Source: Limnomonas spitsbergensis (lineage: Eukaryota > Chlorophyta > Chlorophyceae > Chlamydomonadales). Taken from it: a stretch of DNA of 64,000 nt. This document shows positions 1-10,682 of this stretch, piece after piece (within the stretch, counting starts at the first letter, position 1; each line of letters opens with the position of its first letter). The notes below the pieces were generated by a model. That model ran no database searches, was not told where the DNA came from, and was given only the letters and a program-made list of their open reading frames with translations. The translations under genes and the position numbers were made by a program. The stretch spans positions 62,001 to 126,000 of the forward strand of contig JAYJMM010000073.1 in assembly GCA_037349105.1 (NCBI GenBank), in the 5' to 3' direction.

Positions 1-2
1 TG

Positions 3-1697
3 TTGGCGACTGTGACGGAGGCGGGGGAGGTTTGCCTGACCGTTGCTGGACTGCTGCTGCTGTGCAAGGACGACCTCGTCTGGCAGCAGCTAGGGGGGTG
101 CGGGCATTACTGCATCTTGGTGAGCCAGCACATCCAGTCTCTCTGTGGAAAAACCTGTATTTAAAATTAATGTAAACAAAAAACAAACAAAAAACATCCC
201 ATGCCGCTCAGATGCTACATTTTTTTCAGTGGGCGATGCATGCGTGGTCATCTCATGTGCCGGTGCTACCTCATATTGAAGTGTTCCATCTGTCCGAGAT
301 GACGACACCGCCTGGTGCCTGCTACCCGGTCGTTGAGATAACTTGCCGCCTGTATTTTCAGTTTCAAGTATATTCGAGAATCAACGGCATTGACACCCTG
401 CAGAAATTCTTCGACATCCAGGGCGATGCCATCCATCAGGTGATGAGGGGAGAAATGTTGGCGAAGGGAAAGGGAGCTATTAATGCTTGGAGGTGCTCTG
501 CATCTGGTGGGCTTACATGGTAGGGTGAGAGGATTGTTGGTTGTTCTTGTATGCCCTGTCACCAAAAGTTTTTTTTCTCATATGGCTCGGCGACAGCTCA
601 GCTACCTTCCGACCTCCGTAAGCAGCCAGCCATCCTGCTTGGGCCTGTATATGTTGGCCAATCTTGATTGCCATGAGTGGCTTCCTAAACCTACGCCCTA
701 GGGCGTATACATTTATTTATGCAACCGTGCACTAGGGGCAGCATGCCTTTGGTGGCCTCGCAGCCTAAAAAACCAGCTCTATTCACCACACTCGGCAGAA
801 CTACATTGCATTGTCCCCCCAGATCGATGAAGCGGTCAGGTTCGTGGACATCCTGTCAGCCAGCCGATATGAGGTTTCGGCGGAGCGGAGTGACAGCGGC
901 AATCTTATCAAGGTCAACGCCTCTCACCAGCACCAGTTTTCTCCTCTGGCTGTGAGGGAGCTGCTGGTCAACGCCCTTGTTCACCGGACGATGTTGGAGG
1001 TGAGAGGCGGCCATGGTTGCTTCTGTGTCTTTTTCAGGACACTTGTCGGGGATGTGCAAAACACTGGGCGCTGGGTGTGAGATGTGTGTGCCCTCCCCCG
1101 CAGGAGAGCCCCCGCGTCACTGTCCAACTCCGACACTCGTCCTTGACCATTCTTGTGCCTGGCAACTTTCTGCCTGGCATCACCCCCTCCAACATCGGAG
1201 CGACAAGGAGCAGCTTCCCGCGGAACCCTACCCTCGCCAAGTAAGGCCATTTCTCATTACCCTGTGGCTGCACCAAGTTGTTTTCTTCGGCTATATTTCA
1301 GCCACAATTCAGCTACTTGCCCTGGAGTGGTAGCCCTGTTGTTTGGGCTTGTTTCCGTGCCGGTCCAGGTTTGACCGTGGCTGAAAGCCATGTTGCACCC
1401 TCATCTTAATATTATTAATGATGCTTTCCCTAACCCTGCAGGTGGATGCGGGAATTCCGCCGTCCTGATGGGATTGGCATCTCCAAGAACCGCATCTTCG
1501 AAGGGAACGGGATGGGCGTTGCGGCGGCCCGAGACGCAACCTCAAAAATGGGGGGGGACCTCAAGTACGATTTTGACGGCATGCTTGTGGTCGTGACGTT
1601 AACTGCAGCGAAGACGCCCGACGGAAAGAGGCAGAACTCGCCGCGGGTTTGGGAGGCGGCTTACACCGAGCTTGTAGCGCAGGCCAGCCCGCGCTGA
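3..1697 (+). CDS. RecG-like C-terminal / GHKL-type ATP-binding protein, 3' exons (5' end outside window)
   Basis: I read five exons: 3-119, 362-439, 823-999, 1104-1240 and 1442-1697 (TGA stop). Each has GT/AG borders and the phases agree. The order of motifs fits the RecG-like C-terminal family: a T-x-AGLLLL strand (36-65), then VRELLVNALVHR (about 952-987; the N and H lie in the ATP-binding helix), then the strand run with FLPGITPSNIG and RNPTLAK (1104-1240), and finally a glycine-rich segment GNGMGVAAARD ending in a hydrophobic strand (about 1509-1600). In prokaryotes this family occurs in transcriptional-regulator-like proteins, often next to an AlbA_2 DNA-binding domain. That domain would lie upstream and is not visible. 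Another exon between 119 and 362 cannot be excluded. A generic histidine-kinase-type ATPase is the main alternative; the NALVHR and RNP pair favours the RecG-like family. Function in this organism is unknown. Confidence 0.72.
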
Positions 1698-2623
1698 GTG
1701 AAGTGAGGCATCACTCAGCGAGGGCTGATCTGCGCCTGGGAGTGCTTCAGCCATTGGCAGACAAGGGTTGTGCTTAGAATAGTAATGGCTGCCGCCCGGC
1801 GGAAGCGTCCCGAGTGGGTGTCTGGACCTGTTGCGCGCGCTTGCACGCGCGCATCTTAAAGGTCTGGCAGGGAGTCAGGGACCTGAGGGAGGTGCAATTG
1901 AGGGGTGCATGGGCACCGGAGGGGTGCATGTTGCAGAAGAGAGGATAGTGATTTAGTTCCTGCTGCATTTGGATGGGCAGGCAGTTTTATCACAGTTGCT
2001 AAACTTTTGAAAAGGACGTGGGGGGGGGCCAAGTAAAGTGGTGACAGGGTTGTACACAATTTGTGTGGGATGGGTCCGTAGGTGTGACCACCTTTTTTGT
2101 GTGGGACACACTGACATCAAGGGTATCAGGGTGTCAGACAAGGGTTGCGCTTAGAATAAGAGAATTATGTAGTATTGGCTACATTCGAGGCAGGGGCAGA
2201 TTAAAACTGTGGAGACACCGGGCTCTTAACTTTGAAAAGCTTGATGACAGCAACTGGTCTTACTTTATTTTTCTGCCATTAGGAAAAAATATATAGTCGG
2301 GCAAAATACTGGATTTTTTGGGGGGGGGGGCGGCCTGGATTGGTTTTTTTGTATATTTTTTCTAGGCATCGGATTACCACGGGATGGTACTGACGGATTG
2401 CCCTTGATGTTAGCTTTCGTTTGGCACCATTTATGGCATGCATGATCCCCATACCAGGCAGCCCAGTACTTTCAGTTGGGAGTCAGTTACTCCGAGGGTG
2501 GGCGGGAGATTAAATATTGGTATCGAGGGGGTACACCAGGTGGCCAGCCGCTGAGCAACCGTTATCCCTACAGAACCGAACCTAGGAAAACCTAGAAGAC
2601 AGGAAAATAGAGAAGGAGCTCAA
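1698..2623. other. Intergenic, no gene seen
   Basis: I found no convincing exon. The stretch holds G-runs (around 2021-2028 and 2319-2330) and AT-rich spacer. A phrase close to gacaagggttgtgcttagaa occurs at about 1760 and again near 2138, a small direct repeat. Confidence 0.5.
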
Positions 2624-4916
2624 AGATCTGAGCCACACACTTTGAGATCGGGGGACACTCCGCAGCCTTCATATTCTCTGCATAATGCCCCTCACCACTG
2701 AAACTGCCTGCTTAATTTGCCTCGTTTCTCTTGCTTTCTGCCATGGCCGTATGACGGTCTTGGCAGTCCCCGGGTTTCGGGGGGAAAACTGGAAGCTCTG
2801 CAGGTGTGTCACCATGCCTAGGTCCCTTGGGCTAAAATTTAAATTGACTACCGTGTAATTGGGACAGGCCGAGGTCCATGATAAAAGCAACAGACCTACC
2901 GCTTTCGGGTTCCATGACAGCGACACACCTCCGGCCTCCCATTATCAATTGCTTTCCCACACACTGCAAGATAGTGTCTTCCCCCCCTCCTAAGCTCTGC
3001 CACTCTCCATATGCCCACCTCCACCGTCTTGTAACCGTGTATGGTATGTGGCACCTACTTACTTCCAGAGGTGTGGAGCAGAGGAATGCTTGGTACCTCT
3101 CGTACCCCCGGGAAAGTTCTGTCCGGGCGTTTACCTCGCTTACTTTTTCAGCTGGGCTTTGTTTGGAATGGTGTCAATGTATTTTTACTTCACTGCTTGG
3201 GAGCTTCATGGGCACGTGCAGCATTTCTGTGTTGGAGCCTTGTGTCTCATTTCCTGGAATTCAATTTTTTTGAGCGAGGTGTGGTGCACTGCTTTGGGGC
3301 AGAGGTCACACTTTGTGTCAGAGATTTGCCAGCCTTGCGCTGATTGTCTTTGGTCTCTTGCACATAAAAGCCAATACTGTGCGCTATCACCTGCCCTCGA
3401 ATGAGGCATAGCAGATAGGGCCTTCTCACTTCATAGGCAAATTCAGGAAAATTAAGCACGGCGGGAAATGCCCGTGCTAACCTTATTGAGCATATGCCAA
3501 GTAATATCTGCCAATGCAAGCTGTCCTCTTAGAACTAGAAAGCACACAGCACGCGCCTCAAAAGCAGACAGCTGCAGGCTCAGCCAAGTTGTCCTAAGGA
3601 AAATGAAGTGAAGCGCCCCCTGAGGAACCATAAAATAAAAATTGTATAAATTTGAGTCACTGAATGCTTGGTTCCTGCATGGTAAGCAGGCCACACTTTT
3701 TCAAACCCTACCCCCTCTGGCTATCACAGCACGCAGTAGGCTACCCAGCTGGGCCAAGCATTGAGAGGCTGCACCCGTCGTCAGAGCGCAAGCCAGCTTT
3801 TGGCGGACCAGAACCCGACACTCCCACAGCAAAGCCCACGAAATGAAGAAAACATAAACAGCAGCTCGCAGTCAAAGCTTCAAGCCACAAGCTTGAGTGA
3901 CAAGAAGAACTGCCCACTGCCCTCACAAAATACCAGGCGACCAGATGGAAAGAAGCAAACTTCAGCGAGCTCAAGTGAAAAGTCTGAGGCGACATGTGGG
4001 GCTGCAAAGACCATGTTGACCACCAGTCAAAGGGCATCTCATTCACACAGCCCGTTGGGCAGAGGCTGGGAGTCTGCCTGCGCCCCGTGCCTGCGCCCCG
4101 TGCCTGCGCCCCGTGCCTACGGGCTGCGCCCTCTTTTTGCTCAGGAAGTACCTGCGAGGGTCGAGCCAGGGTATGGAAATTTGTAAAATGTGTACAGGAT
4201 TTTCCCGGGGGTACAACTCGTTTGCATACGTTCTCACCCTCTTCAAACAGACAACATGCTACAGGTCACGAAAATAGCTCAACCCTGATCAAGAGGCCTG
4301 GGACGGGGTCAGGAATTTGCGGTTACACCGGGGCATGTGTGATTTTTTTGTTGGCTGGTCACCTCTTTGACACTGAAAGATGGTATTGCTTAGGAAGCTT
4401 CTTAATTTTTAAGTAAAGATGTAACCGCAAAATAGGGACTTCAGAGAAATGTGTAAAAGGGCTCTGAATTCCAAAAGAGTTTGTTTGCAGCGGTTACACG
4501 GTTACAAGACGGAGGAGGTGGGCATATGGAGAGTGGCGGAGCTTGGGAGCGGGGGGAGACACTATCTTGCGGTGTGTGGGAAAGCAATTGACAATGGGAT
4601 GCCGGAGGTGTGATGCTGTCATGGAACCTGAAAGCGGTAGATCTGTTGCTTTTTTCATGGACCTCGGCCTGTCCTGAAATCACGCTAGTCAATTTTAATT
4701 TCAGCCCAAGGAACCTATGTATGGTGACACACCAGCAGAGCTTCTAGCTTTCCCTCGAAATCCTACCGGGGACTGCCAAGACCATCATATGGCCATAGCG
4801 GAAAGCAGGATAAACGAGGCCAATTGAGCAGGCAGTTTGGGGATGGGAGGGGCTTTATGACGAGAATATGAACGCTGTGAAATGTCACCCGTTCGCAAAG
4901 TGAGTGGCTCAGATCT
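2624..4916. mobile_element. Element with long terminal inverted arms (about 420 bp), non-autonomous
   Basis: Bases 2624-3041 reappear in reverse complement at 4495-4916 with scattered mismatches and small indels. Both arms begin at an agatct motif and end at the gtaaccgtgta phrase. The 1.45-kb interior has no transposase motif. It holds a triplicated ctgcgccccgtgc phrase near 4078-4117. Paired long arms around an unrelated interior are typical of Mutator-like or foldback DNA transposons. I did not find a clear target duplication, so the superfamily is open. An ancient inverted duplication is the alternative. Confidence 0.6.
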
Positions 4917-5129
4917 GGCTCAGATCTACCTCAGATCTGGTGCTGGCATATAATAACTGGACAAGAGGAAATATGGAAATTAGATGGATGCCAAGGAGCT
5001 GGCGGCAGGTCCGACGAGACACAAGGGGGTCATTAAGAAGCCTGTGCGCCTACTCAAGAATCCTGGTACTGTGCAGGGGTATGAGGGCATTGGGCGTCGC
5101 CCGTCACCCATCAGACTACCTCATACAGA

Positions 5130-5460
5130 TTACCTCAGGGCCTTCGCCACCCGGGCGTCACACCTACTCCCTGACCCTCCCTCCCCTGTTTCATCCTGTT
5201 TCACTTGTTTCACTAAAAAAAGAAAAAACACATACCTTGCCTCCCCTTCCCGAGGGGCACGGAACTTTCCAATTCTGTGTGAAACATGTGAAACATGGGT
5301 GGTGAAAAATGTGAAAGGGTAGTCACCGCAGAAATTCCCGCGGGTTCCACAATAATTACACTGCGCCGTAGTCTTCACCACAGAACTGACTAGGGCCACA
5401 AGCAGCCCAAATGCGCTCCCCCCTCGAGCATGGTGAGGCCTCCATGAACAACTTCGTCTG
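5130..5460. repeat. Solitary copy of the 333-bp repeat unit
   Basis: This stretch is closely similar to the unit tandemly repeated at 25437-27080. It has the same order: gggcgtcacac, tgtttcacttgtttcac, a purine run, gtgaaacatgtgaaaca, cccgcgggttcc, then the ctcgagcatggtgagg tail. It shows that the unit is dispersed as well as tandem. Confidence 0.8.
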
Positions 5461-6045
5461 CCAGACTGTGTACCCGTGTACCCGTGTCCCCGTTTCCCCA
5501 GTGTATCTATCTAAATGCTGCCATGCAGGCCTCCTGGCAGCTTGGCCCAGATATGCCAGGCTAACAGGTCCAGACCTGTTGTTGGGGCTTCTCTCGTACT
5601 GTACCGGACGCCCACGGTACGGTGACCGCAACTGAGTAGGCAGACAGCAGCTCCGGCACATTGAACACGGCAACCGAGTTGAGGCCCTGCGTCTGCCCGT
5701 CAATGAGCGTTCATTGGTCCTGACAGCGATGTGCACCACTGATGTGGCACGAGGGAGTGTTCGGCCCTGCCCTCGCTCGCAAACGAGTTTGGTGGCTAGC
5801 ATGCATGCGAAGGATTGTACTGTGCCTCACATATATTGCCACACAAGCCTTACCCGCTTTGAGATGTGCTATGATGCGTCAGCCGCTGTCATAAGAAGTA
5901 TGCGGCCGTGTGAAACAGCTGCCGAGTGGAGCAACAAAAACGGTTGCATGGTCGTTGGCACACATGGAAATCACGAATGAGTCAAATTGACGCTGTGCCA
6001 TTTGAGGAGGTCGGGAATGTTTAGTGGGACGTTTCAGCCCAGAGC
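5461..6045. other. Spacer or LINE 5' untranslated region
   Basis: No exon is convincing here. It contains a short gtgtacccgtgtacccgtgt run near 5467. Part of it may be the LINE 5' UTR, but I could not place the element's 5' boundary because no target duplication was recognised. Confidence 0.4.
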
Positions 6046-6669
6046 ATGAGTGACAGCATGGCCGAGCTTCTGCAGTGGAAGATGAAAAAGGAGGCTGAGG
6101 TGGCCCTGGCGCCCCCATCGGCATGGGCCTCCAGGCCCGCGGCGCCACCCGGCTTTGAGATGGAGGCTTTCAAGGCCGTTGTGGCTGAGAAGCTGGCAGC
6201 AGCGGTGAAGGAGGTGGAGGCCGCAGGGGTGCGAGCGGCCGCCGTATGCGGCCGTGGCGGCGGGAACGCGGGCAGTGGCAACTCCAGCATGCAGTTCACA
6301 ATCACCGGTTTAGCGGAGAGCCCGCACGAGGGCCAAGCAGAGACCGCACACCGGGTCCACAATGCGGTATTTCAGCTGTTTGGCTTGAGGATCGGTGTTC
6401 GTGATGCACAGCGGGTGGGAACGGGTGGTGATCAGTTGCGGAAAATCAAGTTCTCTGTGTCCAGCGCTAGGGAGGCGGAGGATGTGGTCAACCTCCGGCG
6501 GAATCTGTACCGGACGGGGGTTTCCATTCTGGACACTCTGACCCCGGCGGAGCTAGAGGTTCACCGTAAGCTCTGGCCGCAGTTCAAAGCGGCTAAGGAG
6601 AAAGGGATACCTGCTTACTTCAAGCGGGCATGCTTATTTGTCCGAGGAGAGGAGGTGAAGTCAATCTAG
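6046..6669 (+). CDS. LINE ORF1 protein, L1 ORF1p-like nucleic-acid-binding protein
   Basis: This 207-codon ORF starts at an ATG. A short Ala/Glu-rich helix-prone N-terminus (roughly residues 1-70) precedes an RRM-like core beginning FTITGLAESPHEGQAE (about residue 84). Next comes RIGVRDAQRVG and then a C-terminal region LTPAELEVHRKLWPQFKAA with basic and aromatic residues. This order matches the RRM plus C-terminal domain of L1-type ORF1 proteins, which coat the element RNA and act as chaperones. The ORF is GC-rich, unlike ORF2. It ends at UAG (6667-6669), and the same frame stays open straight into ORF2, so a read-through product is possible. Confidence 0.8.
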   Translation: MSDSMAELLQWKMKKEAEVALAPPSAWASRPAAPPGFEMEAFKAVVAEKLAAAVKEVEAAGVRAAAVCGRGGGNAGSGNSSMQFTITGLAESPHEGQAETAHRVHNAVFQLFGLRIGVRDAQRVGTGGDQLRKIKFSVSSAREAEDVVNLRRNLYRTGVSILDTLTPAELEVHRKLWPQFKAAKEKGIPAYFKRACLFVRGEEVKSI

Positions 6670-6720
6670 CGGGTAACCCGTAAACCGGTTAATGCTACGA
6701 CTTATAGAGAGAGGAAGGGT

Positions 6721-9700
6721 TTGAGGGTGCTGAGCTGGAACATAGGGGGGCATCTTAGCTCAATGCACCTGAGCCTTGATCTTCAGAAGATATGGGAAAA
6801 AGCAGACTTAATTATTTTGTCTCACACCGGTCATTGCGTCTCTGATGTTGTCCCTGACCTATCTGGTTTCGCATGTGTCTCTTGCAGTGCACGGACTTAC
6901 GATGCACGGTCGGGTGGAGTTGCGGTCTATGCTAGGCAGCCTCTTTCGGTGTCCTTAGTGCAGGATTCCCCTTCATATGGAATGACCTGGGTTAGAATTC
7001 CGGCCTGCAATCTGTATGTTTGTGCGTGTTACCTGCCTCATGGGAATTCTTCCTATTTCAAACATGAAAATGGCCGGTTGGATGCTGCGGCCCACTATGA
7101 TTTTCTTAGAGAATCAGTTTCCAAATTTTCTGCTCTGGGGGAGGTTGTGATCTCAGGGGATTTGAACGCTAGGACTGCATGTGTGGATGATCGCTGCGAC
7201 ATCATAGACATGCAAGAATGGGAAGGTATGGGCGCAGCCAATTTGCCAATTCCGTGTGACGCCATTAATGTGCATGCGTGTGCGCGCGCTGTCCCGCCTA
7301 GACATAATGAGGACGGGGTGGTTAATCCTAATGGGAAAAAATTGATAGAGATGTGCAAAGATCAAGGTTTGGTTATCCTGAATGGAAGGTTGTCTGGGGA
7401 TATTGAAGGTACTTTTACCTATTTCCAACATGGCAAGAATGCTGGTGCTTGCAGTGTCATTGACTATTTCATATCAACCCCGTCCCTTATTTTTGATATG
7501 ACAGGGGCCATCAAGCCTGGATGTGATATGCAGGTATCTCAATGTGCCTGTACCCCTGCACGTGCTGATGGGGGTAGGTTTGACCATGTTCCTATTTTCC
7601 TTACTGTTAGCCGGCCCGCCTTGGAGCCAACCGTGTTTGCTAGGAGGGAAAAAGGAACCTTACAGGGAAACGATGTGACTATGAAGCAGGCTCGTGACGT
7701 ACTTTACAGATGGAACCCGGATAGTAGGGACTTTTACGTTACAAATTTATGTACGTCTGCCTCGGTGGCAGAACATTTTGGAGCCATGTATCACCTTTAT
7801 GCATCAGTGCATGAAGTCTCCCAACACTTTAGCCGCGCTATTGAGTGTGCCATTATGGATTTACATAGATCGCAGGGTAAAGTTGCTTGCTATCCCAATG
7901 AGTCTAAAGTTATCAAGCAGGATAGGCTTTGCAATACTTGGTATGATGACCGGTGCAAAGCTGCTAGGAAAACTTGTTTACTGGCTGCCCAGTTTTGGGG
8001 TGCTGGTTCAGGAGAGGTTAAGTTGGCCATTAGGGAATATCGACGTATAACGCAGGCTATCAAGCGTGAATGGGAGGGTGTACGAGCAGCGGATCTACTG
8101 TTAGATCTTCGGTGCCAGCCTAAGAATTTTTGGTCGGCTTATGGCAGTAACAGGAAGATCAGCCCCCTCACAGATGTGGGGGATTGGACTGAATACTTTA
8201 AAAAGCTGTTTGAACCTTCAGAGCATGTGCCTTGCCACAAAGCTGGGGATGAGACTATTCAGGCGTGTTTATTTCCTCTTCCTTTAGAAGTTCATCTTTC
8301 TCAAGCAGAGCACCTAAATTGTGTTTTTACGGAAGCCGAGATTGTGAAAGCTTTGGAAAAGACTGTGAATGGAAAGTCTGCGGGTGTTGATGGTGTTCCT
8401 ATGGAGTTTTTGAAACACGCGGTTATTGTGACTCGTAGGGGAGCTTTTTCTCAAGAGAAGCGGCAGTATGTTTTGGCAAATCAAATTACGTTTTTGTTTA
8501 ATAGAGTTTTGGCAGACGGTTACCCTAAGGAGTGGGGCATCGGAGCACTCGTTCCGGTACCCAAGCCAAAGGGCAGTCCTGCAATCAAAGACGATTATAG
8601 GGGTATTGCCGTCGGAACTGCCCTATCCAAATTATATTCCCTCGTCTTATTGCAACGTCTTGATTCTTGGGCAGAAAGTCAGGGTTTCAGAGCCGATGGC
8701 CAGGCAGGTTTTCGGCATGGACGGGGAACACCTGATAATGCTTTCATTCTAAACCACATTATTGAAAAATACCATTCGGAGAAAAAAACGATGTTTGCTG
8801 CTTTTATTGATTTTAGGAAGGCATATGACTGCATTGACAGAGATTTATTGTGGCGGAGTTTACAGAGCATGGGTGTGCACGGCCGGATTTTAGAAAGTTT
8901 GAAGGAGATGTATCAGGATGTAAAAATCCGTGTACGAGTTGGTGGTAAACTGGGAGATAGTTTCTCCTCCTTTATGGGTGTTAAACAAGGAGACCCGCTG
9001 TCCCCTCTATTGTTTGGCCTGTTTATCGACCGTTTCGAGAAGTTTGTCGCAAGTGAGTGCCCTGATATTGGCGCCCGTCTTTCACATGCTTTGGTCAGAG
9101 TTTTACTTTATGCTGATGATCTGGTGTTATTCGCTGAATCGCCGGATGATCTGCAAAAACTTCTTGATGCTCTCCATATTTTTTGTCGCCACAATGCCTT
9201 GACAGTCAATATAAAAAAATCTGAAGCAGTTGTTTTTAACAAGAAATATTGTCGTCATTTGGCATCTCTGTCTTATGACGGAAGCGTTCTTGATATTAAG
9301 CCCTTTTTCATCTACTTGGGTATGTTATTTGATGAGGCAGAGGGTATGAAGGGAGCAGGTAGACGTTGTGTCAACAAAGGGAGGGCAGCTTTGTATGCCA
9401 TGGTCCGGAGATGTCATGAGCTTGACATACACAATGTTCACATTAAATGTCATCTTTTTGACTCTTTAGTGAAGCCTATTCTGTTTTATGGGTGTGAAAT
9501 TTGGGGACCAGGTCTCCTTGCGAAAGGAGTCGGCTTGACAGATACTGGTTTCTCTAGAGATTTGGAGGTAATTCACAAGGGTTTCCTTAGGCAGTGTCTG
9601 GGTCTTCGCAAGTCTGTGGCCGAGTATGTTCTCATGAGTGAACTGCACCGTGAACCCCTTATCTTAAGTCTTTTTCAGCAGACCCTGAGTTTTTGGAATA

Positions 9701-10446
9701 GAATTAATCTGAGGCCTGACAATGACCTTGTGAAAATGGCTATGCGGGAAAGTTGTGATTTGGCAAAGGCTGGCACTTCACTTTGTTGGGCTGGTTTTCT
9801 GTCTACGATATTGATGACTCTGGGTATTGATTTATTGACTGCATCAGCCAATACCTCTTTGGATATTGAGGTCATTGTGAATTCAGCTAGGGATCAGTGG
9901 CTTTCCAAAATTTCCAGGGACATGCCACGTACGGCCCTGTCAGTACGTGCTACTCCTGACTCAGAACGCTCGGGGTTCAAATTGTTTACGTTCTCTAAGT
10001 GGTTCCAAATTAAGCGTGATGTGCAGGAGACTTTCTGGTACAATTTGAGTAAGCCTAATATTATTTTTGCTGTAGCCCGGTATCGAATGGGGTCGCATTG
10101 GCTGAATGTTGAGACGGGGCGCTTTGAGAAACCCTGTGTGCCTCGTAGCGAGAGGATTTGTAGATGTTGCAATCTTAAATGTCGGGAGGATGAGCTTCAC
10201 ATGATTTACTGCCCGTTCTATACAGACCTTCGCTTTCAGTTTAACCTTACTTTCCATAATTTCCTAGAGGACGAGGATGAGGCCATGAAACGGTACGCAA
10301 ATGGAGTGTGGGGCAAACTAAATGCAGCGGATTCTGCATATGTGTTCTGGAAGAAATTTAGTTGTTTTATCTTTCAGTGTATGATGAAAAGAGAGAATCA
10401 TCTCAAAACTCTGCCAAAAATTCCTGTCTCCCCCCTAACTCTCTAG
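6721..10446 (+). CDS. LINE ORF2 polyprotein: AP-like endonuclease, reverse transcriptase, Cys/His knuckle
   Basis: The 1,241-codon frame is open from 6670, directly after the ORF1 UAG, to the TAG at 10444-10446. Endonuclease motifs are present: VLSWNIGG at the very start, ISGDLNAR near residue 145, and GRFDHVPIF near residue 290 with the catalytic-type Asp-His. Reverse transcriptase motifs follow: FIDFRKAYDCID (about residue 695), GVKQGDPLSPLLFGL (about 755) and YADDLVLF (797-804, catalytic Asp pair intact). A CxCC...H....C knuckle near residue 1145-1165 ends the protein. These enzymes nick the target and copy the RNA by target-primed reverse transcription. The first ATG (about 6763) lies after the essential WNIGG strand and no ATG precedes it, so the start codon is unclear. 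The ORF is AT-rich compared with ORF1. Confidence 0.9.
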   Translation: MRVLSWNIGGHLSSMHLSLDLQKIWEKADLIILSHTGHCVSDVVPDLSGFACVSCSARTYDARSGGVAVYARQPLSVSLVQDSPSYGMTWVRIPACNLYVCACYLPHGNSSYFKHENGRLDAAAHYDFLRESVSKFSALGEVVISGDLNARTACVDDRCDIIDMQEWEGMGAANLPIPCDAINVHACARAVPPRHNEDGVVNPNGKKLIEMCKDQGLVILNGRLSGDIEGTFTYFQHGKNAGACSVIDYFISTPSLIFDMTGAIKPGCDMQVSQCACTPARADGGRFDHVPIFLTVSRPALEPTVFARREKGTLQGNDVTMKQARDVLYRWNPDSRDFYVTNLCTSASVAEHFGAMYHLYASVHEVSQHFSRAIECAIMDLHRSQGKVACYPNESKVIKQDRLCNTWYDDRCKAARKTCLLAAQFWGAGSGEVKLAIREYRRITQAIKREWEGVRAADLLLDLRCQPKNFWSAYGSNRKISPLTDVGDWTEYFKKLFEPSEHVPCHKAGDETIQACLFPLPLEVHLSQAEHLNCVFTEAEIVKALEKTVNGKSAGVDGVPMEFLKHAVIVTRRGAFSQEKRQYVLANQITFLFNRVLADGYPKEWGIGALVPVPKPKGSPAIKDDYRGIAVGTALSKLYSLVLLQRLDSWAESQGFRADGQAGFRHGRGTPDNAFILNHIIEKYHSEKKTMFAAFIDFRKAYDCIDRDLLWRSLQSMGVHGRILESLKEMYQDVKIRVRVGGKLGDSFSSFMGVKQGDPLSPLLFGLFIDRFEKFVASECPDIGARLSHALVRVLLYADDLVLFAESPDDLQKLLDALHIFCRHNALTVNIKKSEAVVFNKKYCRHLASLSYDGSVLDIKPFFIYLGMLFDEAEGMKGAGRRCVNKGRAALYAMVRRCHELDIHNVHIKCHLFDSLVKPILFYGCEIWGPGLLAKGVGLTDTGFSRDLEVIHKGFLRQCLGLRKSVAEYVLMSELHREPLILSLFQQTLSFWNRINLRPDNDLVKMAMRESCDLAKAGTSLCWAGFLSTILMTLGIDLLTASANTSLDIEVIVNSARDQWLSKISRDMPRTALSVRATPDSERSGFKLFTFSKWFQIKRDVQETFWYNLSKPNIIFAVARYRMGSHWLNVETGRFEKPCVPRSERICRCCNLKCREDELHMIYCPFYTDLRFQFNLTFHNFLEDEDEAMKRYANGVWGKLNAADSAYVFWKKFSCFIFQCMMKRENHLKTLPKIPVSPLTL

Positions 10447-10682
10447 GCGGTGCTCAATCGAACTCTTTTGCACCCACGTCATGTTTTATGGCTGGGGCTT
10501 ATCTTCTGCACTATGGGGTTCATTCCCACGCCACTGTCGTGGTTGTGTGCTAGTTGCTTGCCCAGGGGGGTCACTGGTTTTCGCTTTCTGTCCTAGTGTA
10601 TCAAGTGCCTGTACCGGTTTACGGGCACATGTCCCATGAATCAAGTGTGATGCTCTGTTGGACTGTAAAAACTGTAAAAACT

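Larger units (their letters stand above)
6046..10682 (+). mobile_element. L1-like non-LTR retrotransposon (LINE)
   Basis: The element carries an L1-ORF1p-like ORF (6046-6669) and a long ORF2 with endonuclease, reverse transcriptase and a terminal Cys/His knuckle (to 10446). A short 3' UTR follows, ending in two copies of actgtaaaa (10661-10682), which may be the element's 3' tail. ORF2 is unbroken over more than 1,240 codons, so this copy is young or under constraint. I could not fix the 5' end or the target duplications. Confidence 0.85.
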
